Source: an uncultured Candidatus Marinamargulisbacteria bacterium (lineage in GTDB: Bacteria; Margulisbacteria; Riflemargulisbacteria; GWF2-35-9). Taken from it: a stretch of DNA of 49,597 nucleotides. Location: positions 1 through 49,597 of the forward strand of contig CAIWAN010000057.1 of NCBI GenBank assembly GCA_903910705.1. Direction: 5' to 3'. The notes beneath the pieces are model-generated. The model saw nothing but the letters and a program-made list of their open reading frames with translations. It was not told the DNA's origin and searched no databases. Position numbers and translations under genes: made by a program. The first letter of the stretch is position 1. Each line of letters begins with the position of its first letter. Of this stretch, positions 7,952 through 15,497 are shown piece after piece.

Positions 7952-9416
7952 TCTAAAAAGTCATCAGAATGAGAATAGAGAATCCCGCTTAGGCTCGATC
8001 ACCGGTTACAGTGGCACGCTCCGTGACCTCAGTGCACAAAGTGGTTGTGGAGGGCCTGCGAATAGAGAACGCTGCTTTAGCCAAGCGAGTCTATGTAATG
8101 CGGCTTGTGCGCTCGGCTTGACCTCCTTTATTGTCGACGCGGTCATTGTCCAGCATTCCCCTTCGGGGTGTGCCGTTACCGCCATGTCCGTCAGCAACTC
8201 AACCGATCAACTCGCCGCGACGATCAAGCTCGATAATTCAAGGTCCGCCTATGTTTGTACGGACATGAATGAATCGGATACGGTCTTTGGCGCAACGGAG
8301 AATCTCGGACAGGTGATCCGTGAAACCTATCAACGCTATCAGCCAAAGGCCATCTTTATCGGTGCGTCCTGTGTTAGCGGCGTTATCGGAGAAGACCTCG
8401 AAAGTATCGCCCGCGAATTGCACGACGAGCTCGGCATTCCCATTGCCCCGATCCACTGCGAGGGATTTCGCACCAAGATCTGGGCGTCGGGCTTTGATGC
8501 GGCGTTCCATGCGATCCTGACCCATATTGTCAAAAAGCCCGAGAAAAAAACTAACGTGGTGAACGTTATCAATTTCTTCGGCGGAGCCCGAAAAGAGATC
8601 ACCGAGATCTTTAGTCATTTTGGGATCGAACCCATATTTGTCATCACCAACACCACGGTCGATCAACTCGCCAGAATGTCCGAGTCGATTGCCACCTTAA
8701 GCACCTGCGGAACCCTCGGCACCTATTTGGGCAACGGGCTAGAAGAAGCCTATGGGGTTCCCTATGTCCGCTCGCTTCAACCCCACGGCATCGCAGGGAT
8801 CGAAAGTTGGCTTGGCGAACTCGGCAAAGTGATCGGTAAAGAGAAAGAAGTCGCTGCCTTTCTTGCCGGTGAAAAAGAAAAATACCTCCCTCAAATTAAC
8901 GAGATCAAAAAAAAGCTCAAAGGGCTAAAAGCGGTTGTGGGTATGGGGCCAGGCTTTGGGTTTAACACGATCCGCTCACTTCAAGAACTGGGCGTTGAGA
9001 TCGTCTACAGTGCCGCTTGGCATTTTGATAAAGAATATGACGATAAGAAAGCCCCGAATGCGTTTCAATATCTGGTAGAAAACTCTCCCAACAACTACCC
9101 CATGGCGGTCAGTGATCTTCAAAATTATGAGCTGATCAATATTTTAAATACCATCCGACCGGACATCTTTTTCGCGCGGCATCCGGGGTCGGCCGTTTGG
9201 GCCATGAAGCTTGGGATTCCGGCCATCTGTTTGTATGACGAATATGCGGTATTCGGATACAAAGGGCTTCTCAACTTTGCCCATTCCATTCATGACGTCG
9301 TGACCAATCGAAGTTTCACCAACAACCTTTCAAAACGGGTCGATCTGCCGTATTCCGACTGGTGGCTCAACCACAAAGCAGATCATTTTCTAAAGAAGGA
9401 GGCTCACCATGCTTAA
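7941..9416 (+). CDS. marD: Methylthio-alkane reductase subunit MarD (NifD-like)
   Basis: A 491-residue NifD homologue forming, with MarK, the catalytic heterotetramer that cleaves C-S bonds of methylthio-alkanes to methanethiol plus alkane or alkene. By eye, the P-cluster cysteines correspond to C52 or C56, C77 (HSPSGCAV) and C144 (GASCVSGVIGED). C256 in STCGTLGTYLG fits the cysteine that holds the active-site cofactor (NifD Cys275). In the C-terminal part, YDEYAVFGYKG aligns with the NifD segment carrying the cofactor histidine (His442), and that position appears to be C430 rather than His. The gene overlaps marB and marK. The cofactor-ligand change is an alignment inference. Confidence 0.88.
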   Translation: MVVNLKSHQNENRESRLGSITGYSGTLRDLSAQSGCGGPANRERCFSQASLCNAACALGLTSFIVDAVIVQHSPSGCAVTAMSVSNSTDQLAATIKLDNSRSAYVCTDMNESDTVFGATENLGQVIRETYQRYQPKAIFIGASCVSGVIGEDLESIARELHDELGIPIAPIHCEGFRTKIWASGFDAAFHAILTHIVKKPEKKTNVVNVINFFGGARKEITEIFSHFGIEPIFVITNTTVDQLARMSESIATLSTCGTLGTYLGNGLEEAYGVPYVRSLQPHGIAGIESWLGELGKVIGKEKEVAAFLAGEKEKYLPQINEIKKKLKGLKAVVGMGPGFGFNTIRSLQELGVEIVYSAAWHFDKEYDDKKAPNAFQYLVENSPNNYPMAVSDLQNYELINILNTIRPDIFFARHPGSAVWAMKLGIPAICLYDEYAVFGYKGLLNFAHSIHDVVTNRSFTNNLSKRVDLPYSDWWLNHKADHFLKKEAHHA

Positions 9417-10725
9417 AATTATCGATCAACCCCGTTACGTGTGTGCTTTAGGCGCCATGCAAACCGTTCAGGGCATTCATCGAGGCGTTCCGGTGCTTCA
9501 TGCAGGCCCCTGTTGTGCCCAGAAATTGGCCGAAGGCATTGCCGGAAACAATGGCAATTCGGGCTATATTTCGCCCCACATTTATCCGTGTACGAATATC
9601 TCCGAGAAAGAGACCATTTTTGGTGGAGAAGGACGGCTCAAAGAAACCATCGAGAATGCGCTCAAGGTGCTCGATGGCGATCTCTTTGTTGTGCTATCCG
9701 GCTGCACGGTTGAGATCGTCGGGGATGATATCGCTCAGGTCGTCAGTGAATTCTCGGATAGCGGCAAACCGATCATCTATGTCGAGACAGCCGGATTTAA
9801 AGGCAACAACCTCGAGGGGCACCAATGGGTTGTCAATGCTATTATCGAACAATACCTTGCCAAACAACCCCCCAAAGACAAGATCAAAGGTCTCGTCAAT
9901 ATTTGGGGCCCCGTCCCCTCGTATGATCCATTTTGGGTGGGCAATGTCCGCGAGCTTGAGGCGCTTGTTGCCTCGCTTGGGCTAACCCCCAATTCGATCT
10001 TCGGCGAATATCGAGGTATCGACAATATCGACAAGGTCCCCCAAGCTGAATTCAATCTACTCGTGTCGCCATGGCTCGGGCTAGACACCGTCAAGCTACT
10101 GGAAACAACCTTCGGGACCCCTTACCTGCATTGTCCAACCATCCCCATCGGGGCGTTCGAAAGCACTCATTTCTTGCAAACAGTTGGCGCTTTTGCGGGC
10201 ATTTCTTCGGCTAAGATAAAAACAATCACTCAAGCCAAAGAAAAAGAATACTATTATTATATCGAACGTAACTCTGATGTTTTCCTAGAGAACCGCTCGA
10301 TGTCTCGACGATTCTCGACAGTATCCAACGCGGCTGATGCACTCTCGATCGCCAAGTTCCTTGTCAATGACTTTGGACTCTTCCCTGCCAGACAGTACAT
10401 CACCGATGCAACCCCCGAACCCTACCGAGACGCCATCCGTCAGTACTTCAAAGAATTTCAGTACGGCATCGAAGCCGATGTCTTGTTTTCAACCGATGGC
10501 TATCTGATCCACGAAGACATTAAGAAGACCGATTATTTTGGCTCGCCCCTTCTTGTGGGCAGTATCTTTGAGAAAAAACTCGCCGAAAAGTTGTCCGGCA
10601 ATTTCCTCGCGGTGTCAGTGCCCATTAAGGAACGGCTGATCCTTGATAGCTCGTATGTGGGCTATCGTGGCGGACTTAAACTGCTCGAAGATATTTACGG
10701 ATATGTGTTAAGAAAGTTTAACTAG
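9409..10725 (+). CDS. marK: Methylthio-alkane reductase subunit MarK (NifK-like)
   Basis: A 438-residue NifK-type partner of MarD. P-cluster ligand candidates are C12 (RYVCALGAMQ), C35 or C36 (HAGPCCAQKL) and C99 (LSGCTVEIVGDD), matching the three-cysteine layout of NifK. It lacks the long N-terminal extension of classical NifK, as other short nitrogenase-like beta subunits do. An AGGAGG ribosome-binding site precedes the ATG, which overlaps the marD end by eight bases. It is last in the operon and ends in a four-base convergent overlap with the NifX-like gene. No nifE/nifN scaffold pair follows, so cofactor assembly must rely on MarB and proteins encoded elsewhere, or on MarDK itself. Confidence 0.87.
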   Translation: MLKIIDQPRYVCALGAMQTVQGIHRGVPVLHAGPCCAQKLAEGIAGNNGNSGYISPHIYPCTNISEKETIFGGEGRLKETIENALKVLDGDLFVVLSGCTVEIVGDDIAQVVSEFSDSGKPIIYVETAGFKGNNLEGHQWVVNAIIEQYLAKQPPKDKIKGLVNIWGPVPSYDPFWVGNVRELEALVASLGLTPNSIFGEYRGIDNIDKVPQAEFNLLVSPWLGLDTVKLLETTFGTPYLHCPTIPIGAFESTHFLQTVGAFAGISSAKIKTITQAKEKEYYYYIERNSDVFLENRSMSRRFSTVSNAADALSIAKFLVNDFGLFPARQYITDATPEPYRDAIRQYFKEFQYGIEADVLFSTDGYLIHEDIKKTDYFGSPLLVGSIFEKKLAEKLSGNFLAVSVPIKERLILDSSYVGYRGGLKLLEDIYGYVLRKFN

Positions 10726-11072
10726 CTATCGCGATACTTTCGCCTCAGCTTAACCAGTTTTTGAAGTTGGGGCAGCATGTTAATGATGGAGCCATCTAAT
10801 TCTAATAACTCGGTGTAAGCGGGGTCAAACAATGGCCATGCGTGTCGTCCGAACTTCTGCGCGATAATGAGGGTGCAATCGTAAAGCAATTCAGCTCGGG
10901 GGAGAAGATGGTTCTCGGGTGGTTGTCCATCAATGAGGGGCGCGACATGTCTTGTTTCCAGCCGAGTCGATGCCTCGGCAGATATCTCATAAATAACGAA
11001 GGTATCCGCACGACCAAAATGTTGATCAACGCTTCCTTCATCGCTTGAAGCAAAGGCCGCTTTTATGGCCAT
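10722..11072 (-). CDS. Stand-alone NifX/NafY-like cofactor-binding protein
   Basis: A 116-residue protein of the dinitrogenase iron-molybdenum-cofactor (NifX/NifB C-terminal) fold. The key stretch is SVDQHFGRADTFVIYEI, equal to the HFG(R/H)A..F.IYE motif that binds NifB-co or FeMo-co precursors. It starts three bases after the cystathionine gamma-lyase gene ends and is the last gene of the leftward cbs operon, convergent with marK. A job as carrier or insertase of the Mar cofactor is a reasonable inference because MarB lacks this domain. Its placement in the transsulfuration operon would tie cofactor supply to sulfur control. A general metal-chaperone role is the alternative. Confidence 0.75.
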   Translation of the reverse strand: MAIKAAFASSDEGSVDQHFGRADTFVIYEISAEASTRLETRHVAPLIDGQPPENHLLPRAELLYDCTLIIAQKFGRHAWPLFDPAYTELLELDGSIINMLPQLQKLVKLRRKYRDS

Positions 11073-11075
11073 CGG

Positions 11076-12212
11076 TTATTCCAATGCCTGCTTGAGGTCA
11101 TCGAGCAGATCATTGATGTCTTCAATCCCTACCGACAGTCGGATCAAGTTATCCGCAATCCCAATACGATCCTTAATCTCCTCAGGGATACCCCCATGGG
11201 TCATCAAATAAGGATAGCACGTCAGTGACTCAACCGCCCCCAAACTTTCGGCAAAGGTAAACACCTTGACTCGGTCAAAAAATTGATCCGCCGCTTTTCG
11301 ACCGCCCTTGATCAAAAACGACACCATTCCGGGAAACCCGCGCATCTGGTTTTTGGCGATGGCATGTCCGGGATGATCGGTAAAGCCTACAAAAAAGACT
11401 TTTTCAACGTGAGCATGACTTCTTAAGAAATGGGCGATGTCATAGGCGTTGGATTGATGCCGCTCCATTCGGACAGCCAGTGTTTTAAGTCCGCGCTGCG
11501 TCAAATAGCAATCAAAGGGGGATGGCACCGCGCCATTGGCATATTGTTGAAAATGGAGCGCTTCATCGAGCTCCGCACTATTGGTGATCACCGCTCCGCC
11601 AATAATATCGCTATGTCCACTAATATATTTGGTGGTGCTATGAATAACCAAGTCCGCACCCAGATCAAGCGGTGTTTGGAAAAAGGGGCTCGCAAAGGTA
11701 TTGTCGACAACCAGCAGGACGCTCGCTGGTTTTTTGGCGGCGACTTTGGCGATATCAATAATATTCAGAAGGGGATTGGTAGGTGTTTCGAGCCAGATCA
11801 GTTTAGTGTCCGGTGTAATGGCGGCAAGGATATCAACGGCCGAATGGGAATCCACCCATTTTACCTTAATGTTGTATTTCGGATAAACCTTCGTAAACAA
11901 CCGATAGGTGCCGCCGTAAATGTCCGCCGTTGCGATGATCTCATCCCCAGGGTTGAGGGTAGCGATAATGGCCGAACTGGCCGCCAGCCCCGACGCAAAG
12001 GCGCGTCCATATTTTCCATTTTCAACAGCGGCAAGGGTGGTTTCAAGCGAATTTCGGCTTGGGTTACCGCCACGGGCATATTCAAACCCCGAACGAAACC
12101 CACCAACCCCATCTTGCTTGAAGGTTGAGCTGACCGATATCGCAACATTAACCGCACCGGTTTGAATGTCCGGTTCCTGACCCGCATGGATGAGCTTTGT
12201 ATTGAGGTGCAT
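11076..12212 (-). CDS. Cystathionine gamma-lyase/gamma-synthase
   Basis: A 378-residue Cys/Met-metabolism PLP enzyme with the Schiff-base Lys195 in HSTTKYISGHSD, YGGTYRLF at 99-106 and the C-terminal LIRLSVGIED. Its start overlaps the cystathionine beta-synthase stop by one base. This coupling favours cystathionine gamma-lyase (cystathionine to cysteine) and reverse transsulfuration. The sequence alone does not exclude gamma-synthase activity, since the two are nearly indistinguishable by motif. It is followed after three bases by the NifX-like gene. Confidence 0.88.
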   Translation of the reverse strand: MHLNTKLIHAGQEPDIQTGAVNVAISVSSTFKQDGVGGFRSGFEYARGGNPSRNSLETTLAAVENGKYGRAFASGLAASSAIIATLNPGDEIIATADIYGGTYRLFTKVYPKYNIKVKWVDSHSAVDILAAITPDTKLIWLETPTNPLLNIIDIAKVAAKKPASVLLVVDNTFASPFFQTPLDLGADLVIHSTTKYISGHSDIIGGAVITNSAELDEALHFQQYANGAVPSPFDCYLTQRGLKTLAVRMERHQSNAYDIAHFLRSHAHVEKVFFVGFTDHPGHAIAKNQMRGFPGMVSFLIKGGRKAADQFFDRVKVFTFAESLGAVESLTCYPYLMTHGGIPEEIKDRIGIADNLIRLSVGIEDINDLLDDLKQALE

Positions 12213-13567
12213 TATTTTCTCCTTGTATAAAAGTCGATTAGATCGATACGCGTCAAGATAGATCGGGGCACCCCATTGATCGTAATAATGACGGCATTAT
12301 TGCCCGAAAGAAGCACCCGATAGGCCTCTGAGACATCAGTTTCGGCATCTAAGATAATGAGCGGGTTCCCCATGACTGCACTGACCTTTTGATTATTAAT
12401 ATCAACCCCATCAAAAACCCATTTTAATAACGTGGATTCTTGAAGACTCCCTACAGACTTGTTTTGATCAATCACGGGGATTTGTGAAATATTGAAACGA
12501 TGCATCAGATCCAACGCTTTATCGAGGGTATCCGAAGGAGAAAGGGTAATAATGGAATGCGGTTCCGTTTTGCCGCCCAAAACATCAAGGACCGTTGCTT
12601 TGGCGACAAGGTCGCTTTCCCAGAAACCGTTCTCTTGCATCCAGCGATCCGAGAAAATTTTGGTGATATAATTCCGGCCCGAATCGGGCAACAAAACAAC
12701 GATATTTTTATGTGTCTCGAGGCGTTGAGCGTATTTGATCGCCGCGGCTAGGGCAGTACCTGACGAACCTCCGGCCAGTATACCCTCTTCCCGAGCCAAT
12801 CGACGAGCGGTATTAAACGAGTCCTTGTCGCTGACCCGAACCATCTCATCAATGACCTGTCGATTGAGGGTTTTGGGAATAAAATCCTCCCCGATCCCTT
12901 CTACTTTATAGGACTTGGGCGAATCCCCCGACAAGATAGACCCTTCGGGGTCTACACCAACCACAAGAATATTCGGATTTTGTTCTTTCAAGAATTTCCC
13001 CGTGCCCGATATCGTGCCGGCCGTACCCATGCCCGCGACGAACACATCCACGTTCCCTCCAGATTGCTCCCATATCTCGGGCCCAGTAGATAAATAATGC
13101 GCTAGCGGATTGTTGGGGTTCGCGAACTGATTGGGACGATAGGCACCTTGGATCTCTCTTGCTAGCCGATCGGCGACCCCATTGTAACTCTCAGGCGAGT
13201 CGGGTGGAACAGAGGTTGGCGTCATAACCACTTCAGCCCCATAAGCCCGCAACAGGCTAATTTTATCTTCACTCATTTTGTCCGGCATAACAAAGATACA
13301 TCGATAGCCTTTGATGGCCGCAACTAGGGCCAAACCCACCCCCGTATTGCCTGCCGTGGCCTCGATGATCGTCCCTCTGGGTTTTAGCAGGCCTTCTTTC
13401 TCGGCCTCTTCGATCATCTTAACGGCGACACGGTCTTTGACACTGCCTCCGGGATTGATATACTCAACCTTCGCAAATAGGGTTGCCTTCAACCCCTTTG
13501 AGATCCGATTTAGTTTGACCAACGGTGTCTGACCAATAGCCTCAAGAATATTATTTTTATATTTCAT
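12212..13567 (-). CDS. Cystathionine beta-synthase with CBS-domain pair
   Basis: A 451-residue fold-type II PLP enzyme that condenses homocysteine with serine to cystathionine. The catalytic lysine is K44 in NPGGSVKDRVA, with EATAGNTGVGLA as the PLP/substrate loop and GTAGTISGTGKFL as the phosphate loop. Residues about 325-451 form a pair of CBS domains, which bind adenosyl ligands such as S-adenosylmethionine and usually regulate the enzyme. There is no N-terminal haem domain, as expected for bacteria. It is first gene of an operon with the gamma-lyase and a NifX-like protein. A candidate operator overlaps its ATG. Confidence 0.9.
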   Translation of the reverse strand: MKYKNNILEAIGQTPLVKLNRISKGLKATLFAKVEYINPGGSVKDRVAVKMIEEAEKEGLLKPRGTIIEATAGNTGVGLALVAAIKGYRCIFVMPDKMSEDKISLLRAYGAEVVMTPTSVPPDSPESYNGVADRLAREIQGAYRPNQFANPNNPLAHYLSTGPEIWEQSGGNVDVFVAGMGTAGTISGTGKFLKEQNPNILVVGVDPEGSILSGDSPKSYKVEGIGEDFIPKTLNRQVIDEMVRVSDKDSFNTARRLAREEGILAGGSSGTALAAAIKYAQRLETHKNIVVLLPDSGRNYITKIFSDRWMQENGFWESDLVAKATVLDVLGGKTEPHSIITLSPSDTLDKALDLMHRFNISQIPVIDQNKSVGSLQESTLLKWVFDGVDINNQKVSAVMGNPLIILDAETDVSEAYRVLLSGNNAVIITINGVPRSILTRIDLIDFYTRRK

Positions 13568-13589
13568 ACTTTTCCTATAGGGTATATAT
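13566..13589 (-). promoter_or_regulatory. Weak copy of shared operator at cbs start
   Basis: Plus-strand bases ATACTTTTCCTATAGGG share the ATACTTT start and CTAT core with the ABC-operon site and end in TAT. The first 13 bases are identical to the dsrE2 site at 2705-2717. It touches the cbs start codon and lies nine bases downstream of a possible -10. The right arm is poor. Confidence 0.35.
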
Positions 13590-13598
13590 TGTTAATGT

Positions 13599-13627
13599 AA
13601 ATTATCATGCTACTGAAACAACGTCAA
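13599..13627 (-). promoter_or_regulatory. Putative cbs operon promoter
   Basis: On the minus strand TTGACG (13622-13627), a 17-base spacer and TAATTT (13599-13604). The -10 is weak; ATAATT one base over is an alternative. Confidence 0.4.
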
Positions 13628-13706
13628 GGGTTAGAATAAGAAATTATGTTTGACTTTGACTAAAATGGGTATATTCTAATATATAATATATTTGGAGGTT
13701 TCTAGA

Positions 13707-13937
13707 ATGGGACAAATGGTTATATATATTGAAAATGACATCAAGAAAAGGATCGAAAGAGCGGCTAAATCTAAAAACACCTCATCGTCCCGATGGGTTA
13801 CCGATGTATGTTTAAAGCAATTGGACGATGAATGGCCCAAGGAGTTGATGGATCTGTATGGTTCGGTTAAAGACGATTCTTTTCAAAGACCCGAGCCAGT
13901 CGATCCGAGTTATGATGCTCCAAGGGAGCTGTTGTAA
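13707..13937 (+). CDS. VapB-type antitoxin
   Basis: A 76-residue protein. The first 35 residues (MVIYIENDIKKRIERAAKSK, then NTSSSRWVTDVCLKQL) resemble a ribbon-helix-helix DNA-binding domain, followed by an acidic toxin-binding tail. GGAGG at 13694-13698 selects ATG 13707 rather than the upstream TTG at 13692. The stop overlaps the PIN toxin start (TAATG). An AT-rich promoter with a TATAAT box precedes it, suitable for autoregulation. Confidence 0.8.
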   Translation: MGQMVIYIENDIKKRIERAAKSKNTSSSRWVTDVCLKQLDDEWPKELMDLYGSVKDDSFQRPEPVDPSYDAPRELL

Positions 13938-14335
13938 TGTACTTTTTAGATACGAATATTTTGATCTATTATCTAAAGGGGTTGCATGGTGTCCGAGACA
14001 GCCTTCATAAACACAAACTGTCTACTTACAAGGTCCCCGCGATTGTAAAAGCGGAACTATTGGCCGGAGCCTATAAAAGCAACAAACGGGTTGATACCCT
14101 AGAGAAAGCCAATGACCTGCTTAGTCATTTTGAGATTATCCCATTTGATGATAGTGCGACGGTTCTGTTTGCTGAAATTAAGTCTACCCTAGAAGCAAAG
14201 GGGATCATTATTGGGTCTTACGATTTAGTTATCGCAGCAACCGTTCTTTCACGCAACGGAATACTCATTACAAACAACACCAAAGAGTTTAACCGAGTCG
14301 ATAACCTAAATATTAAAAATATAATAGAGGGATGA
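13937..14335 (+). CDS. vapC: VapC-type PIN-domain ribonuclease toxin
   Basis: A 132-residue PIN domain. The acidic residues that bind Mg are D5 (MYFLDTN), E40 (VKAELLAG) and D96 (GSYDLVIAA). The fourth position falls in ITNNTKEF, where Asn114 takes the usual T-x-N/D place. VapC toxins cut tRNA or rRNA. Length and layout are complete, and it is coupled to the VapB-like antitoxin by a one-base overlap. It is probably an active addiction or stress module. Confidence 0.88.
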   Translation: MYFLDTNILIYYLKGLHGVRDSLHKHKLSTYKVPAIVKAELLAGAYKSNKRVDTLEKANDLLSHFEIIPFDDSATVLFAEIKSTLEAKGIIIGSYDLVIAATVLSRNGILITNNTKEFNRVDNLNIKNIIEG

Positions 14336-14341
14336 GCCAAT

Positions 14342-14544
14342 TTAATTAAGCAACTCTTGCCACTTAATTGGTTTACGATGTTGATGCATTAAGGAAATCA
14401 CCGTTATCGTTTGAGGGCTAATGGAGTAGGGAATTGTCTTAACTCGGCGTTAAACATTTGAACCACCGAAGCTCCTTCAAGGAAATAGTATTCTCTAGCT
14501 TCAAAGAGCTCCATCGCACTTGCCTTTGAGAAACGAATATTCAT
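14342..14544 (-). pseudogene. Broken RelE/ParE toxin with internal deletion
   Basis: The ATG at 14544 overlaps the antitoxin stop (ATGA), as in an intact module. The first frame gives MNIRFSKASAMELFEAREYY and continues to about residue 38, matching the N-terminus of the intact toxin at 3063. It then stops at a TAA. A neighbouring frame gives IPYSISPQTITVISLMHQHR followed by KPIKW, the family's C-terminal strand and HQHRKP motif, ending at 14342. The roughly 35 residues between them are missing. One deletion has joined the two ends out of frame, so no working toxin is expected. Confidence 0.75.
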
Positions 14545-14747
14545 TCAGAGAATAGCTCTTCGTATTTTACGGTTTCAAGCTTTCCCGATTCAATGGCCTC
14601 TAATCGAGATCGTGATTCTTTTATCCACATTGCCTCAATTTTCTTGTCGGGCACATCCATACTATTCACTAAACCTTTTATAAGCGCTGCCCTCTCAACG
14701 GGTTTAAGTTTCACGGCTTCTTGTAAAATCATTTCAACTGGACTCAT
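14541..14747 (-). CDS. Orphaned addiction-module antitoxin, TIGR02574 type
   Basis: A 68-residue antitoxin with the family pattern (AVKLKPVERAALIKGLVNSM, then MWIKESRSRLEAIESGKLE). AGGAGG seven bases upstream selects ATG 14747 over the longer frame to 14765. Its toxin gene downstream is a deletion pseudogene, so the antitoxin is now an orphan. It might still neutralise the related toxin at 3063-3356, as the two antitoxins share the same framework; that is untested inference. Confidence 0.75.
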   Translation of the reverse strand: MSPVEMILQEAVKLKPVERAALIKGLVNSMDVPDKKIEAMWIKESRSRLEAIESGKLETVKYEELFSE

Positions 14748-14825
14748 TGCAACTCCTCCTGTCAAACGCTGACTTAAACATAAACCATTTAACTTAATAT
14801 TTCAATTCCCGAATCCCATTCGTAA

Positions 14826-15497
14826 TCACCCGAAGCTCTGCGCGTCTCTTCGTCGAGGACGAGGGGCATTGACCTCGATAATGTCCGTCACCCGACTACT
14901 GGGGCTTGCCGAAAAAAGCACGATCTTATCCGAGAGATAAGTGGCTTCCTCAATATCATGGGTCACCATGATGATCGTCACAGGGTTTGATGACCAAATA
15001 TCCAGCAACAAGTCTTGCAACTGCTCTCGTGTTTGCGCATCCACCGAGGCAAAGGGTTCGTCCATGAAGATAATGCGCGGCTTTACCGCCAAGGCACGGG
15101 CAAGCGCGAGGCGTTGTTTCATCCCACCCGAAAGTTGAGAGGGGTACTTGTTGAGTGCATCGCTAAGTCCCACTTTTCTTAAATAGTCTAAGGCGATCCC
15201 TTTTCGTTGATCCCTCGGAACCCCAACGATAGACAGGGTAAACGTGACATTCTTAAGAACGGTCATCCACGGGAACACGGCATAATCTTGGAACACCATC
15301 GCCTTGTCACGTTTGGGCACGATGGCTTCACCCGAGGTGGGCAGCTGTAGTCCAGCCATCATTTCAAGCAGCGTTGACTTGCCACATCCCGTTGGGCCAA
15401 AAAGGGTCACGATACTCCCCTTGTCAATTTTGAGCGAAATATCCTCTAATATACATCGTCCTGAGAAAGATTTACTGAGATGCTTAAGTTCAATCAC
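14826..15497 (-). CDS. ABC importer ATPase, nitrate/sulfonate/taurine family (second set)
   Basis: A 223-residue ATPase: Walker A GPTGCGKST, Q-loop FQDYAVFPW, signature LSGGMKQR, Walker B IIFMDEP and switch His in THDIEEA. It belongs to the SsuB/TauB/NrtD group. GTG 15497 forms a GTGA overlap with the permease stop and is preferred to the upstream ATG at 15515. It is last gene of the seven-gene transporter operon. It should energise the permease at 15494-16243 with the binding protein at 16230-17114. The substrate is probably an organosulfur compound, judging from the operator and neighbourhood. Confidence 0.88.
   Translation of the reverse strand: MIELKHLSKSFSGRCILEDISLKIDKGSIVTLFGPTGCGKSTLLEMMAGLQLPTSGEAIVPKRDKAMVFQDYAVFPWMTVLKNVTFTLSIVGVPRDQRKGIALDYLRKVGLSDALNKYPSQLSGGMKQRLALARALAVKPRIIFMDEPFASVDAQTREQLQDLLLDIWSSNPVTIIMVTHDIEEATYLSDKIVLFSASPSSRVTDIIEVNAPRPRRRDAQSFG

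Noticed and set aside
6183-10725. A true nitrogenase (nifHDK)
   Set aside because: No nifE/nifN, an apparent change at the cofactor-His position, a short NifK, and linkage to MetY and sulfur transport fit methylthio-alkane reductase better.
6183-10725. Protochlorophyllide reductase (BchLNB) or Ni-sirohydrochlorin reductase (CfbCD)
   Set aside because: Those systems do not use NifB and carry no cofactor-binding Cys like C256; there are no tetrapyrrole genes nearby.
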